Positions 9,334-18,222 are shown, counted from the stretch's first letter. The stretch is DNA of 64,000 nt from Porphyrobacter sp. (GCA_027531395.1 JAPZRO010000004.1:1101846-1165845); one strand, 5' to 3'. Made by a program: numbers and translations. Notes: generated from the sequence alone by a model not told the origin.

Positions 9334-10923
9334 TCAGGCGCTCGCGGCGCGGGGACGACCGCTGCCGCCACGGCCGCGGCCACCACGACCACGATTGCCG
9401 CCGCCGTTGCCGCCGCCGCCATTGCCCTGGCCCTGCCCTTGCGGACGACGCTCGCCTGAATGGGCACCGGCATGGCGCTGGCCGCCGCCATTTGCGCCTT
9501 GCGGACGCGCCGCGCCGTTTCCGGCATGGGCGGGCTTGCCGCCCTGCGGACGGCGATCACCCTCGGCCCGGCGGGCTTCGCCGTGCGGGGCGCGGCGGTC
9601 ACCTTGCGGGCGACGTTCGCCCTCGGCCCGGCGCTGTTCGCCCTGCTGGGGGCGACGTTCGCCATCCGGGCGGCGCTCCCCCTGGGGCTTGCGCTGGCCG
9701 ACGGGGCGGGGCTGCACCCGCTTCATCGGCTGACGCGGTGCGGGCTTGGTCGGGCCCTCGCCTTCCACCACCGCACGGAAGTTGTCGGGCAGCGGCAGAC
9801 GTTCCAGTTCCGCGCCCGTCACCTTGCGGATATCCTTGAGATAGGCGCGTTCGTCCTCGGCACAGAAGGCGATCGCGATCCCGCTCTTGCCGGCCCGCGC
9901 GGTGCGGCCGATGCGGTGGACATATTGCTCCGGCACGTTGGGCAGCTCGTAATTGATCACGTGGCTGACGCCCGGAATGTCGATCCCGCGCGCGGCCACA
10001 TCGGTGGCGATCAGGATCGGCACGCGCGCCTTGCGGAACTCGTCGAGTGCGCGCTGGCGCTGGGGCTGCGACTTGTTGCCGTGGATCGCGTTGCTTTCGA
10101 TCCCCGCCTGGCTCAGCCGCTTCACCACACGGTCGGCACCATGCTTGGTGCGAGTGAAGATCAGCACCCGCTCGATGCTGCCCGGCACCGCGTGACGGCC
10201 CTTGAGGATCATTTCGAGCAAGCTCAGCTTTTCGTCCTGCTGCACCATGAACAGGTACTGGTCGATCCGCTCGGCCGTAGTGCTTTCGGGGGTGACCGAA
10301 ACCTGCACCGGATTGTTGCAGAACCCGCTTACCAGTTCCTTGATCGCCTTGGGCATGGTGGCGCTGAAGAACAGGGTCTGGCGCTCCTTGGGGGCGAGCT
10401 CGCGGATCTTGCGCAGGGCGTGGATGAAGCCGAGGTCGAGCATCTGATCGGCTTCGTCGAGCACGAGGATCTCGATGCCCGCGAGGTTGAACGCCTTCTG
10501 GTCAACGAGGTCGAGCAGGCGACCCGGGGTGGCGACGAGAATGTCGGTGCCGCGGTGGAGCTTGTTACGATCCTTGCCCACCGAGGTGCCGCCGACGATG
10601 CACTGCACCTTCAGCCCGGCAAGCGCGCCGTAATCCTTGGCGCTGTCGGCGATCTGCACCGCGAGTTCGCGGGTCGGCGCAAGCACCAGCATCCGGCAGG
10701 ACTTGAACGGGATCTGCTTGTCGGCCTCGCGCAGGCGGTCAATCGACGGGAGCATGAAAGCGGCGGTCTTGCCGGTGCCGGTCTGGGCGATGCCGAGCAG
10801 GTCGCGGCCCTTCAGGACCGGCGGGATCGCCTGTTCCTGGATCGGGGTGGGAATGGTGTAGCCCTTCATGTCGAGGGCCTGGAGCACGGGCTGCGACAGC
10901 CCGAGGTCAGCAAAAGTTGTCAT
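9334..10923 (-). CDS. DEAD-box RNA helicase (RhlE-like) with repetitive basic/RGG tail
   Basis: ATP-dependent RNA helicase of 529 residues for ribosome assembly or mRNA turnover. It starts at the ATG at 10923 (MTTFADLGLS). Motifs in order: Q motif GYTIPTPIQ (21-29), Walker A AQTGTGKT (46-53), PTREL (83-87), DEAD (156-159), SAT (187-189), HRIGRTARAG (336-345). The core ends near 390. The last ~140 residues are low complexity: repeated GERRPQ/GDRRPQ/EARRAEG units (415-465), then Gly/Asn-rich and RGRGGRGRGG (511-520). Such tails bind RNA nonspecifically. The coding DNA of the tail is repetitive and may vary between strains. Confidence 0.93.
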   Translation of the reverse strand: MTTFADLGLSQPVLQALDMKGYTIPTPIQEQAIPPVLKGRDLLGIAQTGTGKTAAFMLPSIDRLREADKQIPFKSCRMLVLAPTRELAVQIADSAKDYGALAGLKVQCIVGGTSVGKDRNKLHRGTDILVATPGRLLDLVDQKAFNLAGIEILVLDEADQMLDLGFIHALRKIRELAPKERQTLFFSATMPKAIKELVSGFCNNPVQVSVTPESTTAERIDQYLFMVQQDEKLSLLEMILKGRHAVPGSIERVLIFTRTKHGADRVVKRLSQAGIESNAIHGNKSQPQRQRALDEFRKARVPILIATDVAARGIDIPGVSHVINYELPNVPEQYVHRIGRTARAGKSGIAIAFCAEDERAYLKDIRKVTGAELERLPLPDNFRAVVEGEGPTKPAPRQPMKRVQPRPVGQRKPQGERRPDGERRPQQGEQRRAEGERRPQGDRRAPHGEARRAEGDRRPQGGKPAHAGNGAARPQGANGGGQRHAGAHSGERRPQGQGQGNGGGGNGGGNRGRGGRGRGGSGRPRAASA

Positions 10924-11140
10924 GTGTAACTCGCAAATAATGTGCGGCGCGCTTCCGCCAATCCGTAGGCGGATTGCGGGCGCGGCGCGGGGGTTCAAAC
11001 CGCCCGCGTGAAAAGGGAAGTCCTTGGGGAAAAACCGAGGCGCGGCCGGGGCGGATATTGTCAGAGTTCCGCCGCTTCACGCATGGCTAGCGCGCTTCGA
11101 TGGGGCGCATATGGGGGCCGCCCCCCGAAATGTCAAAGCA

Positions 11141-11542
11141 TTATCGGTCGGGATTGATGAAGGAGCGAAAATCGATCCGCCCGCGATAGGTGCCGATGAC
11201 GGGATTGCCGGTCGCATCGACAGCCGGCTCGAACCGCGATTCCCGCATGAGAACATCGCACAATTGCCGGCTGACGGTGGGGCTTCTGAACTTGCGCGAC
11301 AGGGCGCAATCGGTCGGCTTGCCATCGAGCCCGACCCCGATCTCGAATTCGAGCACCTGCGTGAGCATCCCGAGGCGCGCGGCCGTGTTGCCGAGCTCGC
11401 GCACGCCGTCGAACGCGATCAGCTGCGGGCCGCTCAGCCGCTCGATCGGGAAGGGAGAGGGGCCCTGTGCACCGGCAGCAACGGTCGTCATCGACACGGC
11501 TGCAAGGACGGTAGCGGCGAAAGGAAGGGGAACCTTGATCAT
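11141..11542 (-). CDS. Small secreted protein with TonB-C-like domain (paralogue of next gene)
   Basis: Predicted periplasmic protein of 133 residues with an N-terminal signal peptide (MIKVPLPFAATVLAAVSMTT ... GAQG). The mature part has the pattern EIGVGLDGKPTDCALSRKF ... LCDVL ... RFEPAVDATGNPV. This resembles the C-terminal beta-alpha-beta domain of TonB-type energy transducers but lacks a membrane anchor plus proline spacer. It lies in tandem with a clear paralogue at 11610-12002. Role unknown; both are probably envelope proteins. Confidence 0.7.
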   Translation of the reverse strand: MIKVPLPFAATVLAAVSMTTVAAGAQGPSPFPIERLSGPQLIAFDGVRELGNTAARLGMLTQVLEFEIGVGLDGKPTDCALSRKFRSPTVSRQLCDVLMRESRFEPAVDATGNPVIGTYRGRIDFRSFINPDR

Positions 11543-11609
11543 GCCGGCAATCCTTTGACTCTGCGATGGTCAATGTGGCGCAGAGTATCGGGAAATGCCG
11601 CTCAAGTCA

Positions 11610-12002
11610 CTATTTTTCGCGCATTTCCATGAAGTTGAGCCGACCCTCGTAGCTGCCCTCGGTCGCCGCGCCCGAAGCGTCGAGCGCGGGTTCGAAGGTG
11701 TGATGCTTGAGCAGCACCTCGCACAGCTTGTCGTTGACGTAGTTCAGCCGGAACCTTTCGGTCAGCTGGCAATCGGTCGGCGTGCCCGAGGCATCGACTT
11801 CGAGCGTGTAGCCCACTTCGCTGCGCCACACCCGCAGGCGCGATGAGGCCATCAGGAATTCGCGCTGGCCATCGAACGAGATCAGCCGCGCCGGCTTGAC
11901 CTTGGAGCGCGCCGTGCCGTCGGCCGCCTCATCCTCCGCCTGCGCCGCCGGAGCAGCACCGAGCGCGACCAGAACAGCGGCAGACAGCAGAAGGTTCTTC
12001 AT
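11610..12002 (-). CDS. Small secreted protein with TonB-C-like domain (paralogue of previous gene)
   Basis: 130 residues from the ATG at 12002 (MKNLLLSAAVLVALGAAPAA), with a clear signal peptide ending AQA-ED. The mature domain repeats the neighbour's pattern (SFDGQREF, EVGYTLEVDASGTPTDCQL, LCEVL, FEPALDASG, SYEGRLNF). It is transcribed first of the two, 67 nt before the second paralogue. The tandem arrangement points to local duplication. Function is not known. The 240 nt upstream to pgi hold only A/T-rich promoter-like sequence and no further gene I can support. Confidence 0.7.
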   Translation of the reverse strand: MKNLLLSAAVLVALGAAPAAQAEDEAADGTARSKVKPARLISFDGQREFLMASSRLRVWRSEVGYTLEVDASGTPTDCQLTERFRLNYVNDKLCEVLLKHHTFEPALDASGAATEGSYEGRLNFMEMREK

Positions 12003-12243
12003 GTGTGGGGGCCCCGAAGCAGGAAAATCCAGGAAGGTGTTGCCCGGCGACGATAGTCCATTGGCCTGAGGGTGCAAATCTTCCGCCGCAAATCAGGATT
12101 TTCGCCGCGATATTTCGCAGGCGGCCGATGCGCCGGTCATTTTGTTACTGGCGCACGAAAAATTGCAACCTGCCGGTAAAATATCTGCAACCATTCGTAG
12201 ACTCGCAAATCCGCCGGTGTGGCGCGCTTGCATCAGCGCGGCG

Positions 12244-13806
12244 TCAGGCCAGCCCCGCCGCCGCCATCAGCGCCCTGGTGCTCGGATCGAAGTCGCCCTC
12301 GCCCGAATCGATCTGCTTGGCGATCGCCTTGCCGAGTTCCACCCCGAACTGGTCGAACGGGTTGATCCCCATCAAGACGGCATTGGCGAAGGTGCGCTGT
12401 TCGTGGAAGGCGACCAGCGCGCCGAGCGCGGCCGCGTCGCAATCATCGACGAGGATGGTGGTCGAAGGCCGGTCCCCCGGATAGGCGCGCGCGGGATCTT
12501 CCGAGGCCTTGCCCGCCATCAGCGCCGCGCCTTGCGCGAGGCAGTTCATCAGCAGCGTGCGATGATGCGCGGGATCAAGATCGTCGCCCGGCGCGATCGC
12601 CGCGATGAAATCGACCGGGATGAGATGCGTCCCCTGATGCAGCAGCTGGAACACCGCGTGCTGCGCGTCGGTCCCCACCCCGCCCCACGTCACCGCAGCG
12701 GTCGGCCCGTCGACCGGCTCGCCATCGAGGGTGACGCTCTTGCCGTTCGATTCCATTTCGAGCTGCTGGAGATAGTCGGGCAGCAGCGCGAGGCGCTCAT
12801 CATAGGCGAAGACCGCGCGGGTCTGGCAGCCGCGCAAACGGGTGTAATACTGGTCGGCAAAGGCCGCGAGCAGCGGCGCATTGGCGCGGCCTTCCGTGGC
12901 GCGGAAATGGTCGTCGACCGCCTTGGCGCCAGCGAGCATCGCGGCGAATTCCTCCATCCCTACCGCCAGCGCGACCGGAAAGCCGATGCTGGAGAACAGC
13001 GAATAGCGCCCGCCGACGCTTTCGGGGAAAGGCAGCACGCGGGTCTCGTCCACCCCCCATTCGACCGCCTTGTCCGGCGCCGCGGTGAGCGCCACCACCC
13101 GCCCGCCGGGATCGGCCACACCATTGTCGGCCAGCCACTTCAGCGCGCTCGCGGCGTTGGTCATGGTCTCGATGGTGGTAAAGGTCTTGGAGGCGACGGC
13201 GATCAGCGTGGTCTGCGGATCGCACGCAGCAAACGCCTGTTCGAGCGCAAGGCCATCAATGTTCGAGACCACGTGGACATCGATAAGCGCCAGATCGCGG
13301 GTCAGCGCGTCGATCGCCAGCGCCGGGCCGAGCGCCGAGCCGCCGATGCCGATCGCGATGCAATGGCGAACCTCGCCCAGCGCGCCTTCGTGGATGGCCG
13401 AAACCAGCATTCCCATGCGCGCGAGCAGCGCCTCGGCTTCCTCGACCTGCGCCTCGGTGCCGCTGCCGCGCAGCGCGCCGTGGGTGGCGGCGCGGCCTTC
13501 GGTGGCATTGACGATACCGCCGCCGAACAGCGCCTCGCGCGCCGCGGCAAAGCCCGAAGCTTCGGCCAGCGCCTCGAAGGCGGCGAGTTCGGCCTCGCCC
13601 AGATGGGTCTTGGCAAAGTCGATGATCATGCCCGCCTCGGCCTCGCTACCCGGGGCGAGCGGCCATGCGATGCGCCGGGTCATGGCCCCGGTGCGATCGG
13701 GATCGGCGGCAAAAAGTCCGGCCAGCGTAGTCGGGGCCAGCGAGCGCAACTGCGCCCATGCCGCGGCGACACCAGCCTTGTCCCGTGCCCAACCCGATCC
13801 GCTCAT
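12244..13806 (-). CDS. pgi: Glucose-6-phosphate isomerase
   Basis: Interconverts glucose-6-phosphate and fructose-6-phosphate. 520 residues from the ATG at 13806 (MSGSGWARDK), with AAGGGGAA 5 nt upstream. Longer in-frame starts reach into lepB and are rejected. Conserved: IGIGGSALGPALA (phosphate binding), VASKTFTTIETMTNA, GGRYSLFSSIGFPVALAVG, and HQGTHLIPVDFIA. It is divergent from lepB across only 49 nt. Orthologues outside sphingomonads are often nearer 550 residues. Confidence 0.95.
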   Translation of the reverse strand: MSGSGWARDKAGVAAAWAQLRSLAPTTLAGLFAADPDRTGAMTRRIAWPLAPGSEAEAGMIIDFAKTHLGEAELAAFEALAEASGFAAAREALFGGGIVNATEGRAATHGALRGSGTEAQVEEAEALLARMGMLVSAIHEGALGEVRHCIAIGIGGSALGPALAIDALTRDLALIDVHVVSNIDGLALEQAFAACDPQTTLIAVASKTFTTIETMTNAASALKWLADNGVADPGGRVVALTAAPDKAVEWGVDETRVLPFPESVGGRYSLFSSIGFPVALAVGMEEFAAMLAGAKAVDDHFRATEGRANAPLLAAFADQYYTRLRGCQTRAVFAYDERLALLPDYLQQLEMESNGKSVTLDGEPVDGPTAAVTWGGVGTDAQHAVFQLLHQGTHLIPVDFIAAIAPGDDLDPAHHRTLLMNCLAQGAALMAGKASEDPARAYPGDRPSTTILVDDCDAAALGALVAFHEQRTFANAVLMGINPFDQFGVELGKAIAKQIDSGEGDFDPSTRALMAAAGLA

Positions 13807-13855
13807 CACCGTTCCCCTTTGCGCATGTCTCCGGCGGCGAGTAAGGGCAGAGGCG

Positions 13856-14695
13856 ATGGATGTTAAGAGCCAATCGATAGGGGACGCCATGCTTGCCGCC
13901 GGACCTGCGCCGCGCGGCGAGCATGGTTCAGGATTCGTCTGGTTTCTCATTAAGTTGCTGCTGGCAGTCTTGGTCCTGCGCGTATTCGTATTCTCGCCTT
14001 TCTCGATCCCGTCGGAGAGCATGCTGCCGCGCCTGATGAACGGCGACTATCTGCTCGCGGCCAAGTGGCCCTATGGCTTTTCGCGCCATTCGCTGCCCTT
14101 CGATCTGCCCCTGCCCGCAGGCCGCGTGCTGGCGAGCGCGCCCGAGCGGGGCGACGTGGTGATCTTCAAACACCCGGTCGACGGCAGCGACTACATCAAG
14201 CGGGTGATCGGCCTGCCGGGCGACAATGTTGCGGTCGTGGGCGGGCAGGTAGTGCTCAACGGCGAGCTGGTGCGGCGCGAACCTTTGCGCGATTTCATCG
14301 CGCCGATGTCTCCCAATACGGGCTGCGAATGGGGCGGCGAGATCACGCCGACCGCAAAGCGCGAAACGCAAGGATGCGCCTATCGCCGCTTCCGCGAGAC
14401 CCTGCCCGGCGGGAAGAGCTACGAGGTACTCGATTTCGGCCTCACCCCGGGTGACAGTTTCGCGCCGCAGACCGTGCCCGAGGGCATGATGTTCGTGATG
14501 GGCGACAACCGCGACAACTCGCGCGACAGCCGCTGGCAGGCGGCCGCCGGCGATGCCGTGGGGCTGGTCCCGCTCGAGCGGCTGGTGGGCCGCGCCGGGA
14601 TCATCGTGTGGTCGACCGATGGCAGCGCGGAGTGGATCAAGCCCTGGACATGGTTCTCCGCCGCGCGCTGGGACCGGATCGGAGACACGCTGTGA
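13856..14695 (+). CDS. lepB: Signal peptidase I
   Basis: Inner-membrane serine protease that removes signal peptides from Sec and Tat substrates. 279 residues from the ATG at 13856 (MDVKSQSIGD), preceded by AGGGCAGAGG. One N-terminal membrane span lies at ~27-47. The Ser/Lys dyad is Ser55 in IPSESMLP and Lys115 in DYIKRVIGLPGD. The GDNRDNSRDSRW box is near the C-terminus. It begins the classical lepB-rnc-era operon; its TGA overlaps the GTG start of rnc. Confidence 0.95.
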   Translation: MDVKSQSIGDAMLAAGPAPRGEHGSGFVWFLIKLLLAVLVLRVFVFSPFSIPSESMLPRLMNGDYLLAAKWPYGFSRHSLPFDLPLPAGRVLASAPERGDVVIFKHPVDGSDYIKRVIGLPGDNVAVVGGQVVLNGELVRREPLRDFIAPMSPNTGCEWGGEITPTAKRETQGCAYRRFRETLPGGKSYEVLDFGLTPGDSFAPQTVPEGMMFVMGDNRDNSRDSRWQAAAGDAVGLVPLERLVGRAGIIVWSTDGSAEWIKPWTWFSAARWDRIGDTL

Positions 14696-15375
14696 CCGGC
14701 CTCGATCCCGCCACCCGCGAATGGCTCGAAGCGCAGGGCTTTGCCGTGGGGGATGAGACCCCGTGGCTCGAAGCGCTCACGCACGGCAGCTTCAATGGCG
14801 CAGGCGGCGGAGCGACCGATTACCAGCGGCTCGAATTTCTCGGCGACCGCGTGCTAGGCCTGTCGGTGGCGAGCTGGCTCTACCGCGCCGGCGACGGGCC
14901 CGAAGGACGGCTGTCGCAGCGCCTCAACGCGCTGGTCAGCGGGGCGACCTGCGCGCGGATCGCGCGCGACATCGGCCTGCCCGCGCACATCCGGCTCGGC
15001 AAGCAGGCGCGCGACGATGGCGGGGCGGACAGCGAGAAGATCCTCGGCGATGTGATGGAGGCGCTGATCGGCGCCTGCTTCATCGAAAACGGCTTCGACG
15101 CCGCGCAGAGCGCCGTCTACCGGCTGTGGACGCGCGAGCTCGAAGGCGATGTCGGCAAGGCGAAGCATCCCAAGAGCGCGCTGCAGGAATGGGCAGCGGG
15201 CAACCGCCGGCAGATGCCGCATTACGAAGTGACCGACCGCTCCGGCCCCGATCACGCGGCGCGCTTCACGGTGCGGGTCTCGATCCGCAACGTCGGCGAG
15301 GCCGAAGCCACCGCCTCAAGCAAGGGCGAGGCGGAAAAGCTCGCCGCCAAGGCCTTTCTGGAGCGGTTCGGGTAA
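14692..15375 (+). CDS. rnc: Ribonuclease III
   Basis: Double-strand-specific endoribonuclease for rRNA and mRNA processing, 227 residues. It starts at a GTG overlapping the lepB stop (GTGA). The RNase III signature is YQRLEFLGDRVLGL (metal-binding Glu and Asp), with the second pair in SEKILGDVMEALIGA. The double-stranded RNA-binding domain occupies the last ~70 residues (HPKSALQEW ... GEAEKLAAKAFLERFG). A REP-type palindrome follows in the gap to era. Confidence 0.96.
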   Translation: MTGLDPATREWLEAQGFAVGDETPWLEALTHGSFNGAGGGATDYQRLEFLGDRVLGLSVASWLYRAGDGPEGRLSQRLNALVSGATCARIARDIGLPAHIRLGKQARDDGGADSEKILGDVMEALIGACFIENGFDAAQSAVYRLWTRELEGDVGKAKHPKSALQEWAAGNRRQMPHYEVTDRSGPDHAARFTVRVSIRNVGEAEATASSKGEAEKLAAKAFLERFG

Positions 15376-15383
15376 ACCACGCC

Positions 15384-15475
15384 CGCTCGCCCTGAGCGTG
15401 TCGAAGGGCCGGCCTTTTTCTGGTAAGCGGGATCTTCAAGACAGTGCGGGGCTTCGACAAGCTCAGCCCGAACGG
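15384..15475. repeat. REP-type inverted repeat, family 2, copy A
   Basis: Arm 15384-15410 (CTCGCCCTGAGCGTGTCGAA) and inverted arm 15448-15475 (CTTCGACAAGCTCAGCCCGA) are roughly 80% complementary and flank a 37-nt spacer. The element fills the rnc-era gap, and its right arm ends 14 nt before the era start codon, so it forms the era leader. A second copy lies at 24002-24092. Confidence 0.8.
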
Positions 15476-15488
15476 ATATTGTTCTGAT

Positions 15489-16409
15489 ATGACTGAAACT
15501 CACCCTACCCGCTGCGGCGTTGTCGCTGTCCTTGGCGCGCCCAATGCCGGCAAGTCGACGCTGGTGAACGCCCTCGTCGGCCAGAAGGTCGCGATCACCT
15601 CGGCCAAGGCGCAGACCACCCGCGCGCGGATGCTCGGCATTGCGCTGCACGAGTTGGCGGACGGCACGCCGGTGCAGATGATCCTCGTCGACACCCCAGG
15701 CATCTTCGCCCCCCGTCGCCGGCTCGACCGCGCGATGGTGAGCGCCGCATGGGAAGGCGCGGAGGCCGCCGACGCGGTGTTGCTGATGGTCGATCCGATC
15801 AAACAGCGCCGCCACGAGCTGGAGCCGCTGCTGGAAGTTCTCGCGGGTCGGCCCGAGCGCAAGATCCTCGTCCTCAACAAGGTCGATCGCGCCAAGAAGG
15901 AGCCTCTACTGGTGCTGGCGCAGGAACTCACCGGCAAGGTCGATTTCGCCGAGGTGTTCTTTATCTCCGCGCTGACCGGCGAAGGCGTGCCGGAGATGAA
16001 GGAAACCCTCGCCCGGATGATGCCCGAGGGCGAGTGGATGTATCCCGAGGATCAGGTCTCCGACGCCTCCGAGCGCCTGCTCGCCGCCGAAATCACCCGC
16101 GAACAGCTCTACCAGCAGCTCCACGAGGAACTGCCTTATGACAGCGCGGTGCGGCCCGAGAAATACGAGCTGCGCAAGGACGGCAGCGTCGAGATCCACC
16201 AGCAGATCGTGGTGACGCGCGACAACCAGCGCGCGATCGTGCTCGGCAAGGGCGGCTCCAAGATCAAGGCGATCGGCGAGGCCGCGCGCAAGGAACTGTC
16301 CGAGGTGCTGGGGGTGAAGGTGCACCTGTTCCTGCACGTGAAGGTGCTGGAGAACTGGGCCGAGGACAAGGAGATCTTCGAGGAGATCGGGCTGGACTGG
16401 GTGCGGTGA
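15489..16409 (+). CDS. era: GTPase Era
   Basis: Ribosome-assembly GTPase that binds the 3' end of 16S rRNA, 306 residues from the ATG at 15489 (MTETHPTRCG). G1 GAPNAGKS, G3 DTPG, G4 NKVD and the C-terminal KH domain (IVLGKGGSKIKAIGEAARKEL) are all present. The ribosome-binding site is poor because a REP element occupies the leader, so expression may depend on read-through and structure from rnc. Its TGA overlaps the GTG start of the following unknown gene. Confidence 0.96.
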   Translation: MTETHPTRCGVVAVLGAPNAGKSTLVNALVGQKVAITSAKAQTTRARMLGIALHELADGTPVQMILVDTPGIFAPRRRLDRAMVSAAWEGAEAADAVLLMVDPIKQRRHELEPLLEVLAGRPERKILVLNKVDRAKKEPLLVLAQELTGKVDFAEVFFISALTGEGVPEMKETLARMMPEGEWMYPEDQVSDASERLLAAEITREQLYQQLHEELPYDSAVRPEKYELRKDGSVEIHQQIVVTRDNQRAIVLGKGGSKIKAIGEAARKELSEVLGVKVHLFLHVKVLENWAEDKEIFEEIGLDWVR

Positions 16410-17107
16410 AGCGGACGCTGACCGCGAGCCAGCTGGAGCCTTTCTGGGCTTTCGTTCGCGGTGATCTCGAACCGCTCGCATTCGAGCGATGGTTCCTTGG
16501 CGAGCAGGGCATGGAACAGGCACTCGGCGAGAACCTGCACTGGGACCTGACCTGCGCGGATTATCGCGATGGCAGTGAAGTGAGGAGGTTGCGGCAGCTG
16601 CTCAAGGACGTGATCCACGACGACGCGCGATGCGAATGCAAATTGCTGCGCGACCGCGATGTCATCCCGATGGGTTGTGATGGACAGGACGAGCGCTTCT
16701 TCGCGACGGTTGATCGAATAGCGGATCATGGTGGCAGGCAGTGGTGGCTTTATCTTTCGCGATGCCAAGCCTGCGAGCAACACTGGCTCGTTGCCCAGGA
16801 AGAGCGGATTTACGACGATTTCTTCATTATCCGCCTCAGTCCCGGGGAGGCACAGGCGATCATCACGGATAGCCGGTGGCCATCGATCTTCCAGACCTAT
16901 GAAGAGGTTCTCGCGACCGGACTCGCGATGAGCCAGCCGTGCCGTTTCTTCGACCCGCTGGCAGGGTCGCTGGTCTGGACAGTGGAAGACTTGCTGGACG
17001 AAAATCCGGGGATCACGGAAGCAAGGATTGCCGAATTGCTCGGGATCGAACCCGGGCATGTGACGGCATTGCGCAAAGCCACGAGTTCCTCGTCGCCCCG
17101 TGCTTGA
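16406..17107 (+). CDS. Unknown protein with paired cysteines and a C-terminal HTH-like segment
   Basis: 233 residues from a GTG that overlaps the era stop (GTGA), so coupled to era. I do not recognise the family. Visible features: an aromatic N-terminal third (LEPFWAFVRGDLEPLAFERWF), CxC at 76-78 and CxxC at 120-123 that could bind a metal, and a C-terminal segment 195-225 (DLLDENPGITEARIAELLGI onward) that reads like a helix-turn-helix. The last codons (SSPRA, stop) lie in the left arm of a REP element, so the C-terminus has been set by the repeat. It may be DNA-associated, or an SMI1/immunity-like protein. Confidence 0.7.
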   Translation: MKRTLTASQLEPFWAFVRGDLEPLAFERWFLGEQGMEQALGENLHWDLTCADYRDGSEVRRLRQLLKDVIHDDARCECKLLRDRDVIPMGCDGQDERFFATVDRIADHGGRQWWLYLSRCQACEQHWLVAQEERIYDDFFIIRLSPGEAQAIITDSRWPSIFQTYEEVLATGLAMSQPCRFFDPLAGSLVWTVEDLLDENPGITEARIAELLGIEPGHVTALRKATSSSSPRA

Positions 17108-17179
17108 CACGGGGCTTGGCTGCCTTCTGGCTAGGGTGCTCAGGGAAGAAGCCTAGCCCCGTGTCAGGCACGGGGCGAC
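17092..17179. repeat. REP-type inverted repeat, family 3
   Basis: Arm 17092-17120 (GTCGCCCCGTGCTTGACACG...) and arm 17151-17179 are 27/29 complementary around a 30-nt spacer. Each arm is itself palindromic (CCCCGTG...CACGGGG). The left arm encodes the end of the upstream gene. The element separates convergent genes, where it could act as a bidirectional block to transcription. Confidence 0.85.
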
Positions 17180-17190
17180 AGAGCTGGTGT

Positions 17191-17841
17191 TCACCCCCGC
17201 CCCAGCTTCTCCAGCTTGGCGCGCAGCGCGGCTTCGTCGAAGGGCTTGACGATGTAGTCGTCCGCGCCCGCGGCGATGCCGTCGTGGATGTCCTTGGCCT
17301 CGCCGTTCGAGGTGCAGAACACCACCACTGGCTCCTTGGGCGTCGGGATCGCGCGCAGCTTGGTGACGAATTCGATGCCGTCCATTTCGGGCATGTTCCA
17401 GTCGGTCAGCACGAGATCGGGCATCGCCTTCTTGCAGCGCGCCAGCGCCTCCTCGCCGTTCTCGGCCTCGATCGCGACATAGCCGAGGCTGAGCGCGATC
17501 TTGCTCGAGACCTTGCGGATCACGCGGCTGTCATCGACGATCAGACAGGTCTTGGTGGCAGCCGCCAGTGCGGGGCGGCCGGCGTAGCGGTCGCGCATCA
17601 CCTTGGCGGCGGCGACGATCGAATCCGTGTCGCCATCGGGCGCGGGAGCCGGACGCGGCGGGAGGTCCTCCACCAGAGCAGCAGCAGCGGCTGCTGCGCG
17701 CGTCGGCACCGCTTCAGGCGCTGCTTCGGCCTGGGCCGCCTCGCGCGCCTTCTCGCTCTGGGCCAGCTTTTCGGCCAGCGTCTTGCCTTCCATGCCGGAA
17801 CGGCGATGCGGGCCGGAATTGCGCTTGATGAGGTTCTGCAT
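17191..17841 (-). CDS. CheY-like single-domain response regulator with N-terminal extension
   Basis: 216 residues. Residues 97-216 form a receiver domain with acidic pair Asp103/Asp104, phospho-acceptor Asp147 in LTDWNMPEMDG, Thr177 and Lys199 (VKPF). Residues 1-90 are low-complexity Ala/Glu/Pro sequence, unusual for a CheY-type protein, and may be a flexible tether. There is no output domain, so it likely acts by protein contact. The ATG is 2 nt past the stop of the upstream small gene, so the two are co-translated. Confidence 0.86.
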   Translation of the reverse strand: MQNLIKRNSGPHRRSGMEGKTLAEKLAQSEKAREAAQAEAAPEAVPTRAAAAAAALVEDLPPRPAPAPDGDTDSIVAAAKVMRDRYAGRPALAAATKTCLIVDDSRVIRKVSSKIALSLGYVAIEAENGEEALARCKKAMPDLVLTDWNMPEMDGIEFVTKLRAIPTPKEPVVVFCTSNGEAKDIHDGIAAGADDYIVKPFDEAALRAKLEKLGRG

Positions 17842-17843
17842 GA

Positions 17844-18134
17844 TCAGTGCCCCCCGCCGATCGAGGCATAGCCGGCGTCATACGCGCCGTAGTCCTCGGC
17901 ATAGGGATCGGTGACAGGGCCAGTCCCCTCGCCCGGGGTCATGCGCACGTGCAGATAGGGCATCCACACGTCGCCGAATTCGGCCTTCTGGTACCACACA
18001 TCGAGCACGTCATAGCTCGCCCACATCCCGTCGGGTTCGCGCAGGCGCAAGCCCTCGCCAATGCGCGGCACAGCGGCAAAGCGGATGCGGGCCTGGGTCT
18101 GGTGCGTCTCGTTCTGGACTTCGATCTCAATCAC
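17844..18134 (-). CDS. Conserved small protein of unknown function
   Basis: 96 residues from a GTG at 18134 (MIEIEVQNETHQTQARIRFA), with AGGGG 7 nt upstream. An alternative GTG at 18161 gives 105 residues. Compact beta-rich sequence (RIRFAAVPRIGEGLRL, ASYDVLDVWYQKAEFGD) with a Gly/Tyr-rich acidic tail (DPYAEDYGAYDAGYASIGGG). I do not recognise a named family. It is tightly linked to the CheY-like regulator (2 nt) and follows topA by 88 nt. Confidence 0.65.
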   Translation of the reverse strand: MIEIEVQNETHQTQARIRFAAVPRIGEGLRLREPDGMWASYDVLDVWYQKAEFGDVWMPYLHVRMTPGEGTGPVTDPYAEDYGAYDAGYASIGGGH

Positions 18135-18222
18135 GGTGCAGCCCCTGGTCTTGAGGCTCACGTGATAGGCAGCAATGCTTTATGATTTACCAACGCGCGG
18201 GCGCATCCCGCGTGCGGCGATG

